DNA from: Flavobacteriales bacterium 33_180_T64
Lineage (GTDB): Bacteria > Bacteroidota > Bacteroidia > Flavobacteriales > Flavobacteriaceae
NCBI GenBank assembly: GCA_002162685.1
Contig: MAAQ01000005.1
Coordinates: 102,018-166,017 of the forward strand
DNA: 64,000 nt
Direction: 5' to 3'
Part shown: piece by piece, positions 17,953 to 26,900 of the stretch
How positions within the stretch are numbered: the stretch's first letter is position 1
Layout of the letters: every line of letters begins with the position of its first letter
The notes under the pieces: generated by a model
Seen by the model: the letters and a program-made list of their open reading frames with translations, nothing else
Databases searched by the model: none
Told to the model about the DNA's origin: nothing
Translations under genes and position numbers: made by a program

Positions 17953-18519
17953 TTATACTTTTATACGTTCTTTATATGTTCCTTTTGCCGTTTCAACCTT
18001 AATTTTATCGCCTTCATTTATAAATAAAGGCACATTAACAATAGCTCCCGTTTCTACAGTAGCAGGTTTGGTTGCATTTGTTGCTGTATTCCCTTTAATT
18101 CCAGGTTCGGTTGCGGTAACTTCTAAAATTACACTTGCAGGCATATCGACTGAAAGTGGCATACCATCTTCTGAATTCATAAGAATAGTTACAACTTGAC
18201 TTTCTTTCATTAAATCTGGAGAATCTAAAGATGCTTTCTGTAATTCAATTTGAGTATAGTCCTCAGTATTCATAAAATGATAGGTTTCACCTTCATTATA
18301 TAAGTACTGAAATTTATGAGTTTCGACACGAACATCGTCTAATTTATGTCCTGCTGAAAACGTATTATCTAAAACTTTTCCTGATGTAACACTTTTCATT
18401 TTTGTTCTAACAAACGCTGGGCCTTTACCTGGTTTTACGTGTAAAAACTCTATAATTTTATAGATATCATGATTGTATCTAATACATAATCCGTTTCTTA
18501 TATCTGATGTACTTGCCAT
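17953..18519 (-). CDS. efp: Elongation factor P
   Basis: A 188-residue three-domain protein that relieves ribosome stalling at proline runs. The tip of domain I is HVKPGKGPAFVRTKMK, with a lysine at the usual modification site. EIVELQ-type C-terminal residues and GDKIKVETAKGTYKERI are as expected. It sits in the lipid A operon between lpxA and the second lpxD-like gene, an arrangement often seen in Bacteroidota. Confidence 0.97.
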   Translation of the reverse strand: MASTSDIRNGLCIRYNHDIYKIIEFLHVKPGKGPAFVRTKMKSVTSGKVLDNTFSAGHKLDDVRVETHKFQYLYNEGETYHFMNTEDYTQIELQKASLDSPDLMKESQVVTILMNSEDGMPLSVDMPASVILEVTATEPGIKGNTATNATKPATVETGAIVNVPLFINEGDKIKVETAKGTYKERIKV

Positions 18520-18541
18520 AATAATTAGTCTTATATTTTAA

Positions 18542-19327
18542 TTAATTTGATTTGAAATACCCTTTCATAATTCCACGATGAGAGTTTTTGATAAATTGCA
18601 AAATTTCATCTCGTTCTGGAGTTGCTTCCATTTCGGCTTCAATTAAATCTGAAGCTTGGGTATTATTATAATTTTTTTGATATAACATTCTGTATATATC
18701 TTGAATCTCTCTGATTTTTTCTGTTGAAATTCCGCGTCGACGTAATCCAACCGAGTTTATCCCAACATAAGATAAAGGTTCTCGTCCAGCTTTAACAAAA
18801 GGAGGCACATCTTTTCTTACTAAAGATCCTCCTGTAACGAAGGCATGATTCCCTATAGAACAAAACTGATGTACAGCTGTCATACCTGCTAAAACCACAT
18901 AGTCACCAACATTAATATGACCTGCAAGCGTACTGTTATTAGAAAATATACAATTATTTCCAACAACACAATCATGAGCTATGTGACAATAAGCCATTAT
19001 TAAACAGTTATCGCCAATAACAGTTTTCATTCTATCTGTAGTTCCTCTATTAATTGTAACACATTCTCTAATAGTAACATTATCTCCTATTATTGTAAGT
19101 GTATCTTCATCATCATATTTTAAATCTTGCGGTACAGCAGAAATAACTGAACCAGGAAAAATATTACAGTTTTTCCCAATACGTGCCCCTTCCATAATAG
19201 TCACGTTACTTCCAATCCAAGTTCCTTCTCCAATAGTTACATTACTATAAATAGTTGTAAAAGGTTCAATTACTACATTCTTTGCAATTTTTGCTCCAGG
19301 ATGTACGTATGCTAAAGGTTGATTCAT
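18542..19327 (-). CDS. lpxA: UDP-N-acetylglucosamine acyltransferase LpxA
   Basis: A 261-residue left-handed beta-helix enzyme for the first step of lipid A synthesis, 3-O-acylation of UDP-GlcNAc. Hexapeptide repeats fill residues about 5-185; the catalytic histidine is in MAYCHIAHDCVVGNNC and the GGSLVRKDVPPFVKAGREP segment marks the start of the C-terminal helical domain. The gene lies 74 bp after lpxC-fabZ and 22 bp before efp. Confidence 0.96.
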   Translation of the reverse strand: MNQPLAYVHPGAKIAKNVVIEPFTTIYSNVTIGEGTWIGSNVTIMEGARIGKNCNIFPGSVISAVPQDLKYDDEDTLTIIGDNVTIRECVTINRGTTDRMKTVIGDNCLIMAYCHIAHDCVVGNNCIFSNNSTLAGHINVGDYVVLAGMTAVHQFCSIGNHAFVTGGSLVRKDVPPFVKAGREPLSYVGINSVGLRRRGISTEKIREIQDIYRMLYQKNYNNTQASDLIEAEMEATPERDEILQFIKNSHRGIMKGYFKSN

Positions 19328-19401
19328 TTCTTCGTTTTTATTTTTTTACTAAAGTGAAATGTGTTCGTTATAAAACCGATTTTAGATTTACTAAAATGTT
19401 G

Positions 19402-20808
19402 TTATTTTATTTTTGAAATTTGCGCCATCAATTCTGCTTCTGCACAAAGTTTACCATTGGCATAGGCATATCCTTGCATGTGACATATCCCACGACGTAT
19501 CGGTGTAATTAAATCACACTTAAAAATTAAGGTATCTCCAGGGACTACTTTTTTCTTGAATTTCACTTTATCAATTTTCATGAAAAAGGTTAAATAATTC
19601 TCTGGATCTGGAACAGTACTAAGCACTAATATTCCTCCTGTTTGAGCCATAGCTTCAACGATTAAAACTCCAGGCATTACAGGTGCTCCAGGGAAATGAC
19701 CTTTAAAGAACTCTTCATTCATGGTCACATTTTTCATTCCTATTACTCCAGTATCTGTTAATTCGAAAATCTTATCTAATAATAAAAAAGGCTGTCTATG
19801 TGGTAGCATATCCATAATTTGCATCACATCCATTAACGGCTCTTGATTCAAATCTATATTCGGAACATTGTTACGACGTTCATTTTTAATAATTTTTGAT
19901 AGTTTCTTTGCAAACTGTGTATTTATATAATGTCCAGGTTTATTTGCAATAATTTTTCCTTTAATTCGAGTTCCTACTAAAGCTAAATCACCAATAACAT
20001 CTAACAACTTATGTCTTGCTGCTTCATTTGGATGGTGTAATGTTAGATTATCTAAAACCCCATTAGGCTTTACTGCAATAGACTCTTTTTTAAAGGCTAT
20101 CCTAAGTTTTTCCATTGTTTCTTGTGACAATTCTTCGTCAACATAAACAATTGCATTGTTAAGATCTCCTCCTTTTATAAGTCCGTTATCTAACAACATT
20201 TCTATTTCATGTAAAAAACTAAATGTTCTAGAATCTGAAATATCCTTTTTAAAATCTGAAATATGATTTAAGGTTGCGTTTTGAGTTCCTAAAACTTTAG
20301 TCCCAAAATCAACCATTGTAGTAATCTGATATTCTTTAGCTGGCATGACGATAATTTCACTTCCAGATTCTTCATCTAAATATGAGATTACATCTGAAAC
20401 AACATATTCTTCTCTAAAGTCATCTTGCTCTATAACACCAGATTTCTCAAGTGCTTCAACAAAAAACTTAGACGAACCGTCCATAATTGGAGGTTCTGAA
20501 GCGTTTAATTCTATAATTACATTATCTATATCCAAACCAACTAATGCTGCTAACACATGCTCTGAAGTTTGAATGGTAACTCCATTTTTCTCCAAACATG
20601 TACCTCGTTGTGTATTGGTAACATAATTTGCATCTGCTTTAATAACTGGGGAACCTTCAAGATCTATTCTTTTGAATGAAAACCCATTATTTACTGGAGC
20701 AGGACAAAATGTTAGAATTACGTCTTTTCCTGTATGTAAACCAACACCTTTAAGAGAAATTTCTTTCCCTATTGTTTTTTGTTTAACGTCTGTTTTAATT
20801 ATTGCCAT
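19402..20808 (-). CDS. lpxC-fabZ: Fused LpxC deacetylase / FabZ dehydratase
   Basis: A 468-residue fusion typical of Bacteroidota. The LpxC part (about 1-310) carries out the committed deacetylation of lipid A synthesis; its zinc ligands are in TSEHVLAAL and [21 protein letters not shown]. The FabZ part (about 320-468) dehydrates 3-hydroxyacyl-ACP, with [14 protein letters not shown] and the catalytic [20 protein letters not shown]. One polypeptide thus contains enzymes on either side of the 3-hydroxyacyl-ACP branch point between lipid A and fatty acids. Its ATG overlaps the lpxD end by 14 bp. Confidence 0.97.
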   Translation of the reverse strand: MAIIKTDVKQKTIGKEISLKGVGLHTGKDVILTFCPAPVNNGFSFKRIDLEGSPVIKADANYVTNTQRGTCLEKNGVTIQTSEHVLAALVGLDIDNVIIELNASEPPIMDGSSKFFVEALEKSGVIEQDDFREEYVVSDVISYLDEESGSEIIVMPAKEYQITTMVDFGTKVLGTQNATLNHISDFKKDISDSRTFSFLHEIEMLLDNGLIKGGDLNNAIVYVDEELSQETMEKLRIAFKKESIAVKPNGVLDNLTLHHPNEAARHKLLDVIGDLALVGTRIKGKIIANKPGHYINTQFAKKLSKIIKNERRNNVPNIDLNQEPLMDVMQIMDMLPHRQPFLLLDKIFELTDTGVIGMKNVTMNEEFFKGHFPGAPVMPGVLIVEAMAQTGGILVLSTVPDPENYLTFFMKIDKVKFKKKVVPGDTLIFKCDLITPIRRGICHMQGYAYANGKLCAEAELMAQISKIK

Positions 20809-21823
20809 TTACTTTCTTTTCTAAATCCTTTATTGTTTTAACAATCTTAGGTAAATTTTTAAAATACACATATGATTTATTCCAATCTCCATATGAAAAT
20901 GATGGTGATCCTTGGAGTATTTCATTATCTTTTACATGTCTTCCAATACCTGATTGTGCTTGTACTTTTACATTATTACCAATTGTGATATGACCAGCAA
21001 TACCTACTTGGCCTCCAATTTGGCAATTTTCACCAATTTTGGTAGAACCTGCTATTCCTGTTTGAGCAGCAATGACAGTGTTTTTTCCAATTTCAACATT
21101 ATGTGCTATTTGTATTTGATTATCCAATTTTACACCGCTTCTAATCACTGTAGATCCTAATGTTGCTCTATCTATTGTAGTTGCTGCTCCAATATCGACA
21201 TGGTCTTCAATAATCACGTTTCCTATTTGTGGTACTTTACTATATTCACCATTTTCATCTGGCACAAATCCAAAACCATCTGCTCCTATAATCACTCCTG
21301 AATTAATAACACAAGAATTACCAATAATACATTCTGAATAAATCTTAGCTCCAGAAAACACAAGTGTGTGGTCTCCAATAGTAACATTATCACCTATATA
21401 AGTATTAGGAAAAATCTTTACATTTTTACCAATAGTTACATTATCTCCTATATAACTAAATGCTCCAACATATATATCGTCACTTACAATTGCTGATTCT
21501 GAAATAAATGATGGGTGTTCAATACCTTGCTTATTGAGTTTAACCTGATTGTAATATTCTAAAAGTTTTGAAAATGACTTATAGGCATCATCTACTTTTA
21601 TAAGCGTTGTTTCAATATCATTTTCTGGTTCAAATGTTTTATTTACAATAGTAATTGACGCTTTTGTAGAATAGATATGAGACGTATACTTAGGGTTTGC
21701 CAGAAAGGTTAAGGAGCCTTCTGTACCTTCTTCAATTTTTGAAAGTTTAGAAACTTCTACCTCAGGATTCCCTACGATATCACCTTCTAAAATTCCAGCT
21801 ATTTGTTCTGCTGTAAAGTTCAT
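20795..21823 (-). CDS. lpxD: UDP-3-O-acylglucosamine N-acyltransferase LpxD
   Basis: A 342-residue enzyme for the third step of lipid A synthesis. The N-terminal uridine-binding domain has [20 protein letters not shown] (about residues 36-55); hexapeptide repeats run from about 110 to 300; the catalytic histidine is in [13 protein letters not shown]. The C-terminal helix [21 protein letters not shown] matches the LpxD trimer helix. It lies 31 bp after the HD-domain gene and overlaps lpxC-fabZ. Confidence 0.95.
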   Translation of the reverse strand: MNFTAEQIAGILEGDIVGNPEVEVSKLSKIEEGTEGSLTFLANPKYTSHIYSTKASITIVNKTFEPENDIETTLIKVDDAYKSFSKLLEYYNQVKLNKQGIEHPSFISESAIVSDDIYVGAFSYIGDNVTIGKNVKIFPNTYIGDNVTIGDHTLVFSGAKIYSECIIGNSCVINSGVIIGADGFGFVPDENGEYSKVPQIGNVIIEDHVDIGAATTIDRATLGSTVIRSGVKLDNQIQIAHNVEIGKNTVIAAQTGIAGSTKIGENCQIGGQVGIAGHITIGNNVKVQAQSGIGRHVKDNEILQGSPSFSYGDWNKSYVYFKNLPKIVKTIKDLEKKVNGNN

Positions 21824-21854
21824 CTTCGCAAAAATAGGAAAAATGTGTTAAAGT

Positions 21855-23075
21855 CTATTTAGGATAACAGATATAATATTTTGTAACTGGTTTTGATAAA
21901 GCTTTGATGCTAAATTGATCTGACGCTTTAGTGATATCAACCACTTTTCCAGATTTTTGTAAAATCTTGATATTCTGCTTTTTTGATTGATAGGCTTGAT
22001 TTGAAATTTCATCAATAAAGACAAAGTATTCGGCGTCTTTTTTAGAGATATTATAGCGTTCAGTAAGCGCAATAATATGGTTGTCTAATGTTGATTTTTT
22101 TATTGGTTTATTCTTTAATTTTATTTTTAAGAGTTCTCTATTAATAATCATATCACAAAGATTTTTTAAAATAAAATCATCGTGATATTGCCATTCTTTC
22201 ATTGCTAAAACAATATCTGTGTCATCTAAACGAGAAAAGGTTTCCAAAGTATGGTCATCAAAGTTTTCTATTGAAATTTCATTTTTCAGAAAATAAGTCA
22301 ATGCATTACTAGCATTCAAATCAATGCCCAAACTTGATAATTCTTTTGCGCGTTTTAATACACGAGTTAATAATTGTTCAGCAACTATCCCTGTTTTATG
22401 AAGATATACTTGCCAATACATAAAACGACGAGCAACCAAAAACTTCTCAACACTATATATTCCTTTTTCTTCAACAACCAATTTATCATCTACAACATTA
22501 AGCATGGTTATTAAGCGTTCACTATTTATATTTCCTTCAGCTACTCCTGTATAAAAACTATCACGTTTTAAATAATCGGCTCTATCCATATCAAATTGAC
22601 TCGAAATCAATTCGCATAAAAACGGTCTGTGATATTTGCCTTCAAAAATTTGAATGGCTAGCGTTAAACTTCCGTTAAATTCTTTATTGAGTTTCTGCAT
22701 AAAATACATCGAAATCTCTTCATGAGAGACTCCGTTTACGATACTATGCTCCATCGCATGAGAGAATGGACCATGGCCTATATCATGCAATAAGATAGCT
22801 GCATAGAGTGCTTTTTCTTCATCATCAGAAATACTAACCTCCTTAAAACGAAGCACATTCACTGCTTTCTGCATTAAGTACATACAACCAATTGCATGGT
22901 GAAAACGAGTATGATGAGCTCCAGGGTATACGAGATACGATAGCCCCATTTGTGTAATTCGACGAAGACGCTGAAAATATTTATGTTCGATTAAATCGAA
23001 AATAAGCGAGTTCGGAATAGTAATAAATCCGTAAATTGGGTCGTTAAAGATTTTAAGTTTGTTGCTTGTCATCAA
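21855..23075 (-). CDS. HD-domain phosphohydrolase
   Basis: A 406-residue HD-superfamily hydrolase. Metal ligands are visible in HHTRFHHAIG (His), AILLHDIGHGPFSH (HD pair) and SSQFDMDRADYLKRDS (Asp). This resembles dGTPase/SAMHD1-like proteins, which remove triphosphate from dNTPs, but the substrate cannot be read from the sequence. It heads the lipid A transcript, a common position for this family in Flavobacteriaceae. It is divergent from porX with 36 bp between the two ATGs. Confidence 0.85.
   Translation of the reverse strand: MMTSNKLKIFNDPIYGFITIPNSLIFDLIEHKYFQRLRRITQMGLSYLVYPGAHHTRFHHAIGCMYLMQKAVNVLRFKEVSISDDEEKALYAAILLHDIGHGPFSHAMEHSIVNGVSHEEISMYFMQKLNKEFNGSLTLAIQIFEGKYHRPFLCELISSQFDMDRADYLKRDSFYTGVAEGNINSERLITMLNVVDDKLVVEEKGIYSVEKFLVARRFMYWQVYLHKTGIVAEQLLTRVLKRAKELSSLGIDLNASNALTYFLKNEISIENFDDHTLETFSRLDDTDIVLAMKEWQYHDDFILKNLCDMIINRELLKIKLKNKPIKKSTLDNHIIALTERYNISKKDAEYFVFIDEISNQAYQSKKQNIKILQKSGKVVDITKASDQFSIKALSKPVTKYYICYPK
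23054..23061 (+). promoter_or_regulatory. Predicted -7 box of porX
   Basis: TAAGTTTG matches TAnnTTTG, 50 bp before the porX ATG. A TTG at 23036-23038 lies 15 bp upstream, slightly short spacing. The box lies inside the first codons of the divergent HD-domain gene. Confidence 0.4.
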
Positions 23076-23102
23076 ACGTTAAGCTTTTACATTAATTTTA
23101 AA

Positions 23103-23110
23103 CAAATATA
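23103..23110 (-). promoter_or_regulatory. Predicted -7 box of the HD-domain/lipid A operon
   Basis: The minus strand reads TATATTTG, an exact TAnnTTTG match 27 bp before the ATG at 23075. It overlaps the immediate upstream region of porX, so transcription of the two units may compete. Confidence 0.45.
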
Positions 23111-23111
23111 C

Positions 23112-24665
23112 ATGAACACTATAAATATTCTTTGGGTTGACGACGAAATCGATCTTTTAAAACCACATATCATCTTTTTAGAACAAAAACAATACAAGGT
23201 AACAACCTGTCAAAGTGGTACCGAAGCTATAGAAATTATTGATGACACTAATTTTGATATTGTGTTTTTAGATGAAAACATGCCAGGGTTAACAGGCTTA
23301 GAGACACTACACGAGATTAAAGAACGTCGTGCCAATCTTCCAGTAGTAATGATTACCAAAAGTGAGGAAGAATATATTATGGAAGAAGCTATTGGTAATA
23401 AAATTGCCGATTATTTAATAAAGCCAGTAAATCCTAATCAGATTTTATTGAGTTTAAAGAAAAATTTGGACCACTCAAGACTCATTTCAGAAAAGACAAC
23501 CTCTAACTATCAACAAGAATTTAGAAAGATTGCCATGGACTTATCAATGGTTAATAGTTTTGAAGAATGGAGTGATCTCTACCAAAAATTAGTGTATTGG
23601 GAATTACAATTAGAAGATATTGAAGATGTTGGGATGACTGAAATTTTAGAATCTCAAAAAAATGAAGCCAATGTTCAATTTGGTAAATTTATTGATAAAA
23701 ATTATTCTACTTGGTTTGACCATAATGCTGATGCACCAATGCTATCACATAACTTATTTAAAGATAAAGTTGTACCTGAGTTGAGCAAAGAGCAACCTAC
23801 ACTTTTAATTGTGATAGATAATTTACGTTATGACCAATGGAAAGCCTTTGAGCCTATTGTCAATAACTATTATAAAAAAGCATCTGAAGTTCCTTTTTAT
23901 AGCATACTTCCAACTGCAACTCAATATGCAAGAAATGCTATTTTTTCTGGATTAATGCCTATAGATATGGAAAAACTACATCCTAATTTATGGAAAAACG
24001 ATACAGATGAAGGTGGAAAAAACATGCATGAAGCAGAATTTTTAGACGGACAACTTAAGCGCTTAGGATTACAGCATCTTAAAACAGAATATCATAAAAT
24101 CACAAACTTAAGAGCTGGAAAAAAATTAGTAGACAATTTCAAAACTCTAAAGGATAATGATCTATCGGTTATTGTTTATAATTTTGTAGATATGTTATCC
24201 CATTCTAAAACCGAAATGGATGTTGTAAAAGAATTAGCATCTAATGACAAAGCTTATCGCTCATTAACAGTAAGTTGGTTTAAGAACTCTCCTTTATTAG
24301 AAATGATACAGCAAGCACAAAACTTAGGGTTTAAGCTTATCTTGACAACAGATCACGGAACTATAAATGTCAAAAACCCATCCAAGGTTATTGGAGATCG
24401 TGATACAAGTTCAAACTTACGCTATAAAACGGGTCGTAGTCTGACTTATGAAAATCGGGAAGTATTAGTTGCAAAAGATCCAAAAAGCATCCAATTACCT
24501 TCTATAACCATGAGTAGCTCGTTTATTTTCGCAAAAAGTGATTACTTCTTGGCTTATCCAAATAATTATAATCATTACGTGAGTTATTATAGAAATACAT
24601 ACCAGCATGGAGGTGTTTCACTTGAAGAAATGATCATCCCATTCGTGGTTATGAACCCAAAATAA
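23112..24665 (+). CDS. porX: PorX-type response regulator with PglZ domain
   Basis: A 517-residue two-domain regulator. Residues about 1-120 are a receiver domain (VDDE, phospho-acceptor D54 in FDIVFLDENMPG, K at about 109 in YLIKPVNP). Residues about 200-517 are a PglZ/alkaline-phosphatase-like domain, with TLLIVIDNLRYDQW, FVDMLSHSKTEM and LTTDHGTINV carrying likely metal ligands. This order matches PorX, the regulator of type IX secretion in Porphyromonas and Flavobacterium, whose PglZ domain has phosphodiesterase activity. The window also encodes a likely T9SS cargo (31883-37657). The partner kinase PorY is not in the window. Confidence 0.93.
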   Translation: MNTINILWVDDEIDLLKPHIIFLEQKQYKVTTCQSGTEAIEIIDDTNFDIVFLDENMPGLTGLETLHEIKERRANLPVVMITKSEEEYIMEEAIGNKIADYLIKPVNPNQILLSLKKNLDHSRLISEKTTSNYQQEFRKIAMDLSMVNSFEEWSDLYQKLVYWELQLEDIEDVGMTEILESQKNEANVQFGKFIDKNYSTWFDHNADAPMLSHNLFKDKVVPELSKEQPTLLIVIDNLRYDQWKAFEPIVNNYYKKASEVPFYSILPTATQYARNAIFSGLMPIDMEKLHPNLWKNDTDEGGKNMHEAEFLDGQLKRLGLQHLKTEYHKITNLRAGKKLVDNFKTLKDNDLSVIVYNFVDMLSHSKTEMDVVKELASNDKAYRSLTVSWFKNSPLLEMIQQAQNLGFKLILTTDHGTINVKNPSKVIGDRDTSSNLRYKTGRSLTYENREVLVAKDPKSIQLPSITMSSSFIFAKSDYFLAYPNNYNHYVSYYRNTYQHGGVSLEEMIIPFVVMNPK

Positions 24666-24782
24666 TAATCCGTGTAATGCAGAAAAATCCGATGAAATAC
24701 GTTTTTTCTTAGTTTTTTACAAAAATTATGCGTATTATTGCTCTTCAAATTAGCTAAATCCTTTTTTGACAACATATTAATT

Positions 24783-25247
24783 ATGTCGAAACTATTGGAG
24801 ATCACATATCAAATTGAAGACATTGCATCTGTAGCAAGGCAAATTTTAGAGCGCGTAAGTTCTAAAACCTTATTATTTTATGGTGATATGGGTGTTGGAA
24901 AAACAACACTTATTAAGTCACTTGTAAAAGCTATTGGAAGTCATGATGATGTGAGCAGTCCAACATTTTCTATTGTAAATGAATATGCAACTAAAGCGGC
25001 TTCTATTTATCATTTTGATTTATATAGAATCCAAGATGAAGAAGAGGCTTTAAATTTTGGTTTTGAAGACTATTTATATACCTCAAATTGGGTGTTTATT
25101 GAATGGCCAGAAAATGCTAAAAATTTATTGCCAGAAGACGCAAATAGTATTGAAATTTTTCATAAAAACACAACCTCAAGATCCCTCAAATTGAGCCAAA
25201 ACACAATATTAACCCAGGAAAACGCTATAGAGCAGCACAAAATCTAG
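24783..25247 (+). CDS. tsaE: tRNA threonylcarbamoyladenosine synthesis ATPase TsaE
   Basis: A 154-residue P-loop ATPase that works with TsaD and TsaB in t6A formation. Walker A is GDMGVGKTTLI at about residues 36-46, SSPTFSIVNEY and YHFDLYRI follow, and the conserved FIEWPENA is present. I chose the ATG at 24783 because the 15 codons of the longer frame (24738) are not conserved in the family. The C-terminus is short but ordinary. Confidence 0.93.
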   Translation: MSKLLEITYQIEDIASVARQILERVSSKTLLFYGDMGVGKTTLIKSLVKAIGSHDDVSSPTFSIVNEYATKAASIYHFDLYRIQDEEEALNFGFEDYLYTSNWVFIEWPENAKNLLPEDANSIEIFHKNTTSRSLKLSQNTILTQENAIEQHKI

Positions 25248-25288
25248 TAAATAAACAAACAACTTAACACCACGTCTTTATTAGACAG

Positions 25289-25303
25289 TACGGAAAAACC
25301 GTA
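25289..25303. promoter_or_regulatory. Perfect palindrome TACGG-N5-CCGTA, candidate operator
   Basis: Five-base perfect arms separated by five adenines, 66 bp upstream of a -7 box at 25369 and 102 bp upstream of a micro-ORF. The symmetry and spacing suit a dimeric HTH regulator. No second copy was seen in the window. Confidence 0.35.
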
Positions 25304-25368
25304 AGAAAAGGTGATTAGATATGGGGTTTTTAACACTCCTTTTAACTGTTTAGAATCTAAGGTCGACT

Positions 25369-25376
25369 TATATTTG
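25369..25376 (+). promoter_or_regulatory. Predicted -7 box upstream of the secreted micro-ORF
   Basis: TATATTTG is an exact TAnnTTTG match, with transcription expected from about 25383, 23 bp before the ATG at 25406. No clear TTG lies at the usual distance upstream. The box supports the micro-ORF as the first gene of the transcript. Confidence 0.5.
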
Positions 25377-25405
25377 AACAATTAATTAATTTAATCCCTT
25401 ATATT

Positions 25406-25549
25406 ATGAAGACTAAAAAGTACGTAATTGCATTAGCATTATTTGGTGGAATGTTGTTTACAGCTCATGCAACCGATTTAATTGACCTAAATGGACAAAC
25501 AACAACAGAAATTGATAGACCAAATATCAAGACGCCAAGAAAAGGTTAG
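25406..25549 (+). CDS. Small secreted peptide (47 aa) overlapping the next gene
   Basis: The peptide begins MKTKKYVIALALFGGMLFTA, a classic signal peptide with basic start, hydrophobic core and small residues before the likely cut after AHA. The mature part is only about 24 residues and ends in DRPNIKTPRKG, rich in charged residues and proline. A -7 promoter box lies 30 bp upstream. Its last 59 bases overlap, in another frame, the first codons of the membrane-protein gene that starts at 25491. No function is recognised. The overlap could mean coupling of translation, or that one of the two starts is wrong. Confidence 0.6.
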   Translation: MKTKKYVIALALFGGMLFTAHATDLIDLNGQTTTEIDRPNIKTPRKG

Positions 25550-26036
25550 TAAAAAAAATTATATAGTTGGTAGTATAATAGGTACACTTATTGCTTGTAC
25601 TCCTTTTATATTTAATTTATATTTAAGTGTCCCAGAAGAAAAAGTTTGGGACACTTATTTTTTTACATATGACAGTAAATATTACGAAAATGCGAATGTA
25701 GTTGCATGGACGTTAATGAATAAAATAGTGCCTTTATTATTATTATTCATTTGGTTTTTCACAAGTAGGCAATGGTGGTATCATGCCCTTTTAGTTCCTA
25801 TTGCTATGTATATTTACCAAATAATAATAACTTTAAATAGTGATTTATACTTTGTAGATGGAAATGAGATAATTTACTTATTACCAGTAATGGCTCTTGT
25901 AATTCCTTCCATATATCTAATCAGAGCGCAAATGTTTAACCAAATTAATGATGCTGATAAGAGCATGCAAGAACTCGAAGAAGAATTTATGATGAAACCT
26001 AAAGGGCTTTGGAGTAAAATAAAACAGTACTTTTAA
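25491..26036 (+). CDS. Uncharacterised four-helix membrane protein, paralogue 1
   Basis: A 181-residue protein with a charged cytoplasmic-looking start (about 1-24), then about four membrane helices, and an acidic tail. It shares with the proteins at 26033, 28898 and 29516 a first helix, a stretch of the form S/N-x-Y-Y, a helix ending in the motif WFFTSRQWW (about 86-94), then a further helix and a YFVDGNE segment matching YYVDNKE of paralogue 2. No known family is recognised. The first 20 codons overlap the secreted micro-ORF in another frame. The stop overlaps the stop of paralogue 2, which reads in the opposite direction. Confidence 0.75.
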   Translation: MDKQQQKLIDQISRRQEKVSKKNYIVGSIIGTLIACTPFIFNLYLSVPEEKVWDTYFFTYDSKYYENANVVAWTLMNKIVPLLLLFIWFFTSRQWWYHALLVPIAMYIYQIIITLNSDLYFVDGNEIIYLLPVMALVIPSIYLIRAQMFNQINDADKSMQELEEEFMMKPKGLWSKIKQYF

Positions 26037-26641
26037 TTTAAGCTGTCTCGTAATGCGATAAGTTTCGTTAAATATTCTTGCGGACTCAAATTATCTTTTT
26101 CTAATCTAAGTTTTGCCACTTCTAATTTCGTGTCTTTAAAATCTTTTTTATTGATTAAAGAGGCTTCTTTAAATAATAATTTGATTTCTGCATCTAAATC
26201 TTCTGCTAAACTTTTAGACTTTGAGTAATAATTCAATTTTTTTGAAATAAAAAGCAATAATAAAATTATTGGAATTGAGATAATAAAACTAATCTTCAAC
26301 TCTTTGTTGTCCACATAATAAATTTCGTCATTTATCACAATCATCAATTGATTTATATAAAAAATCAAAGGAATTAATAACCCAAATCTCCACCAATGCT
26401 TACAGGTTAAAAACCAAAAAGAAAAAGTTAATATATATGCTAATTTAATTGATATAGTCCAAACCAAAGCTTGGATGTCTCCATAATAATTACTATTAAT
26501 TGTAAATAAAGAGGTCTCTAAGGTCTTGGTTTCCGGGAATTTTAAATGAACATATGTAATTAGAGGCGACAACACTATTAAAGTGATAATTATTATATCT
26601 TTAAAAAAATCCTTACGTCTATAGATTTTCAGTATTGCCAT
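26033..26641 (-). CDS. Uncharacterised four-helix membrane protein, paralogue 2
   Basis: A 202-residue relative of the protein at 25491: hydrophobic helices at about 15-33, 60-80, 85-105 and 115-135, with the shared motif WFLTCKHWW between the second and third. The cytoplasmic C-terminal part (about 140-202) is charged and probably helical and ends EYLTKLIALRDSLN, nearly the same as the end of paralogue 3. It is the third gene of a minus-strand unit after a lipoprotein (26901-28241) and a 56-residue membrane protein (26718-26888). Function unknown. Confidence 0.75.
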   Translation of the reverse strand: MAILKIYRRKDFFKDIIIITLIVLSPLITYVHLKFPETKTLETSLFTINSNYYGDIQALVWTISIKLAYILTFSFWFLTCKHWWRFGLLIPLIFYINQLMIVINDEIYYVDNKELKISFIISIPIILLLLFISKKLNYYSKSKSLAEDLDAEIKLLFKEASLINKKDFKDTKLEVAKLRLEKDNLSPQEYLTKLIALRDSLN

Positions 26642-26717
26642 GGTTATATAAAATTAAGATCTGTAAAAATAGCATAATAACTTAAATTCAGTTCAGTCAC
26701 TATGCTATTCATTAATA

Positions 26718-26888
26718 TTAACTTTTGGCCTCCATCACTTTAATTTTAAGTTTTAAGTACTTCATCACTCTAAGATAAAGCATAACAATCATTACAATTG
26801 TTACAATTGAGACTAAGTAGCTTCCATATAGCCATACAGCCATCCAAAAACCTACTCCTTCATTGATTACAGTAGTTGTTGTTTCCAT
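26718..26888 (-). CDS. Small single-helix membrane protein (56 aa)
   Basis: This short ORF encodes METTTTVINEGVGFWMAVWL followed by a hydrophobic stretch (about residues 14-40) and a basic tail with LRVMKYLKLKIKVMEAKS. A Thr-rich start, one long membrane helix and a positive cytoplasmic end fit a genuine small membrane protein with N-out topology. It is 12 bp after the lipoprotein gene and 76 bp before paralogue 2, all on the minus strand, so the three are probably co-transcribed. No family is recognised. Confidence 0.65.
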   Translation of the reverse strand: METTTTVINEGVGFWMAVWLYGSYLVSIVTIVMIVMLYLRVMKYLKLKIKVMEAKS

Positions 26889-26900
26889 AATTTATAGTAT

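Noticed and set aside
23112..24665. PglZ domain as part of a BREX phage-defence system
   Set aside because: The receiver-PglZ order and length match PorX; no brxL, pglX or other BREX gene is present.
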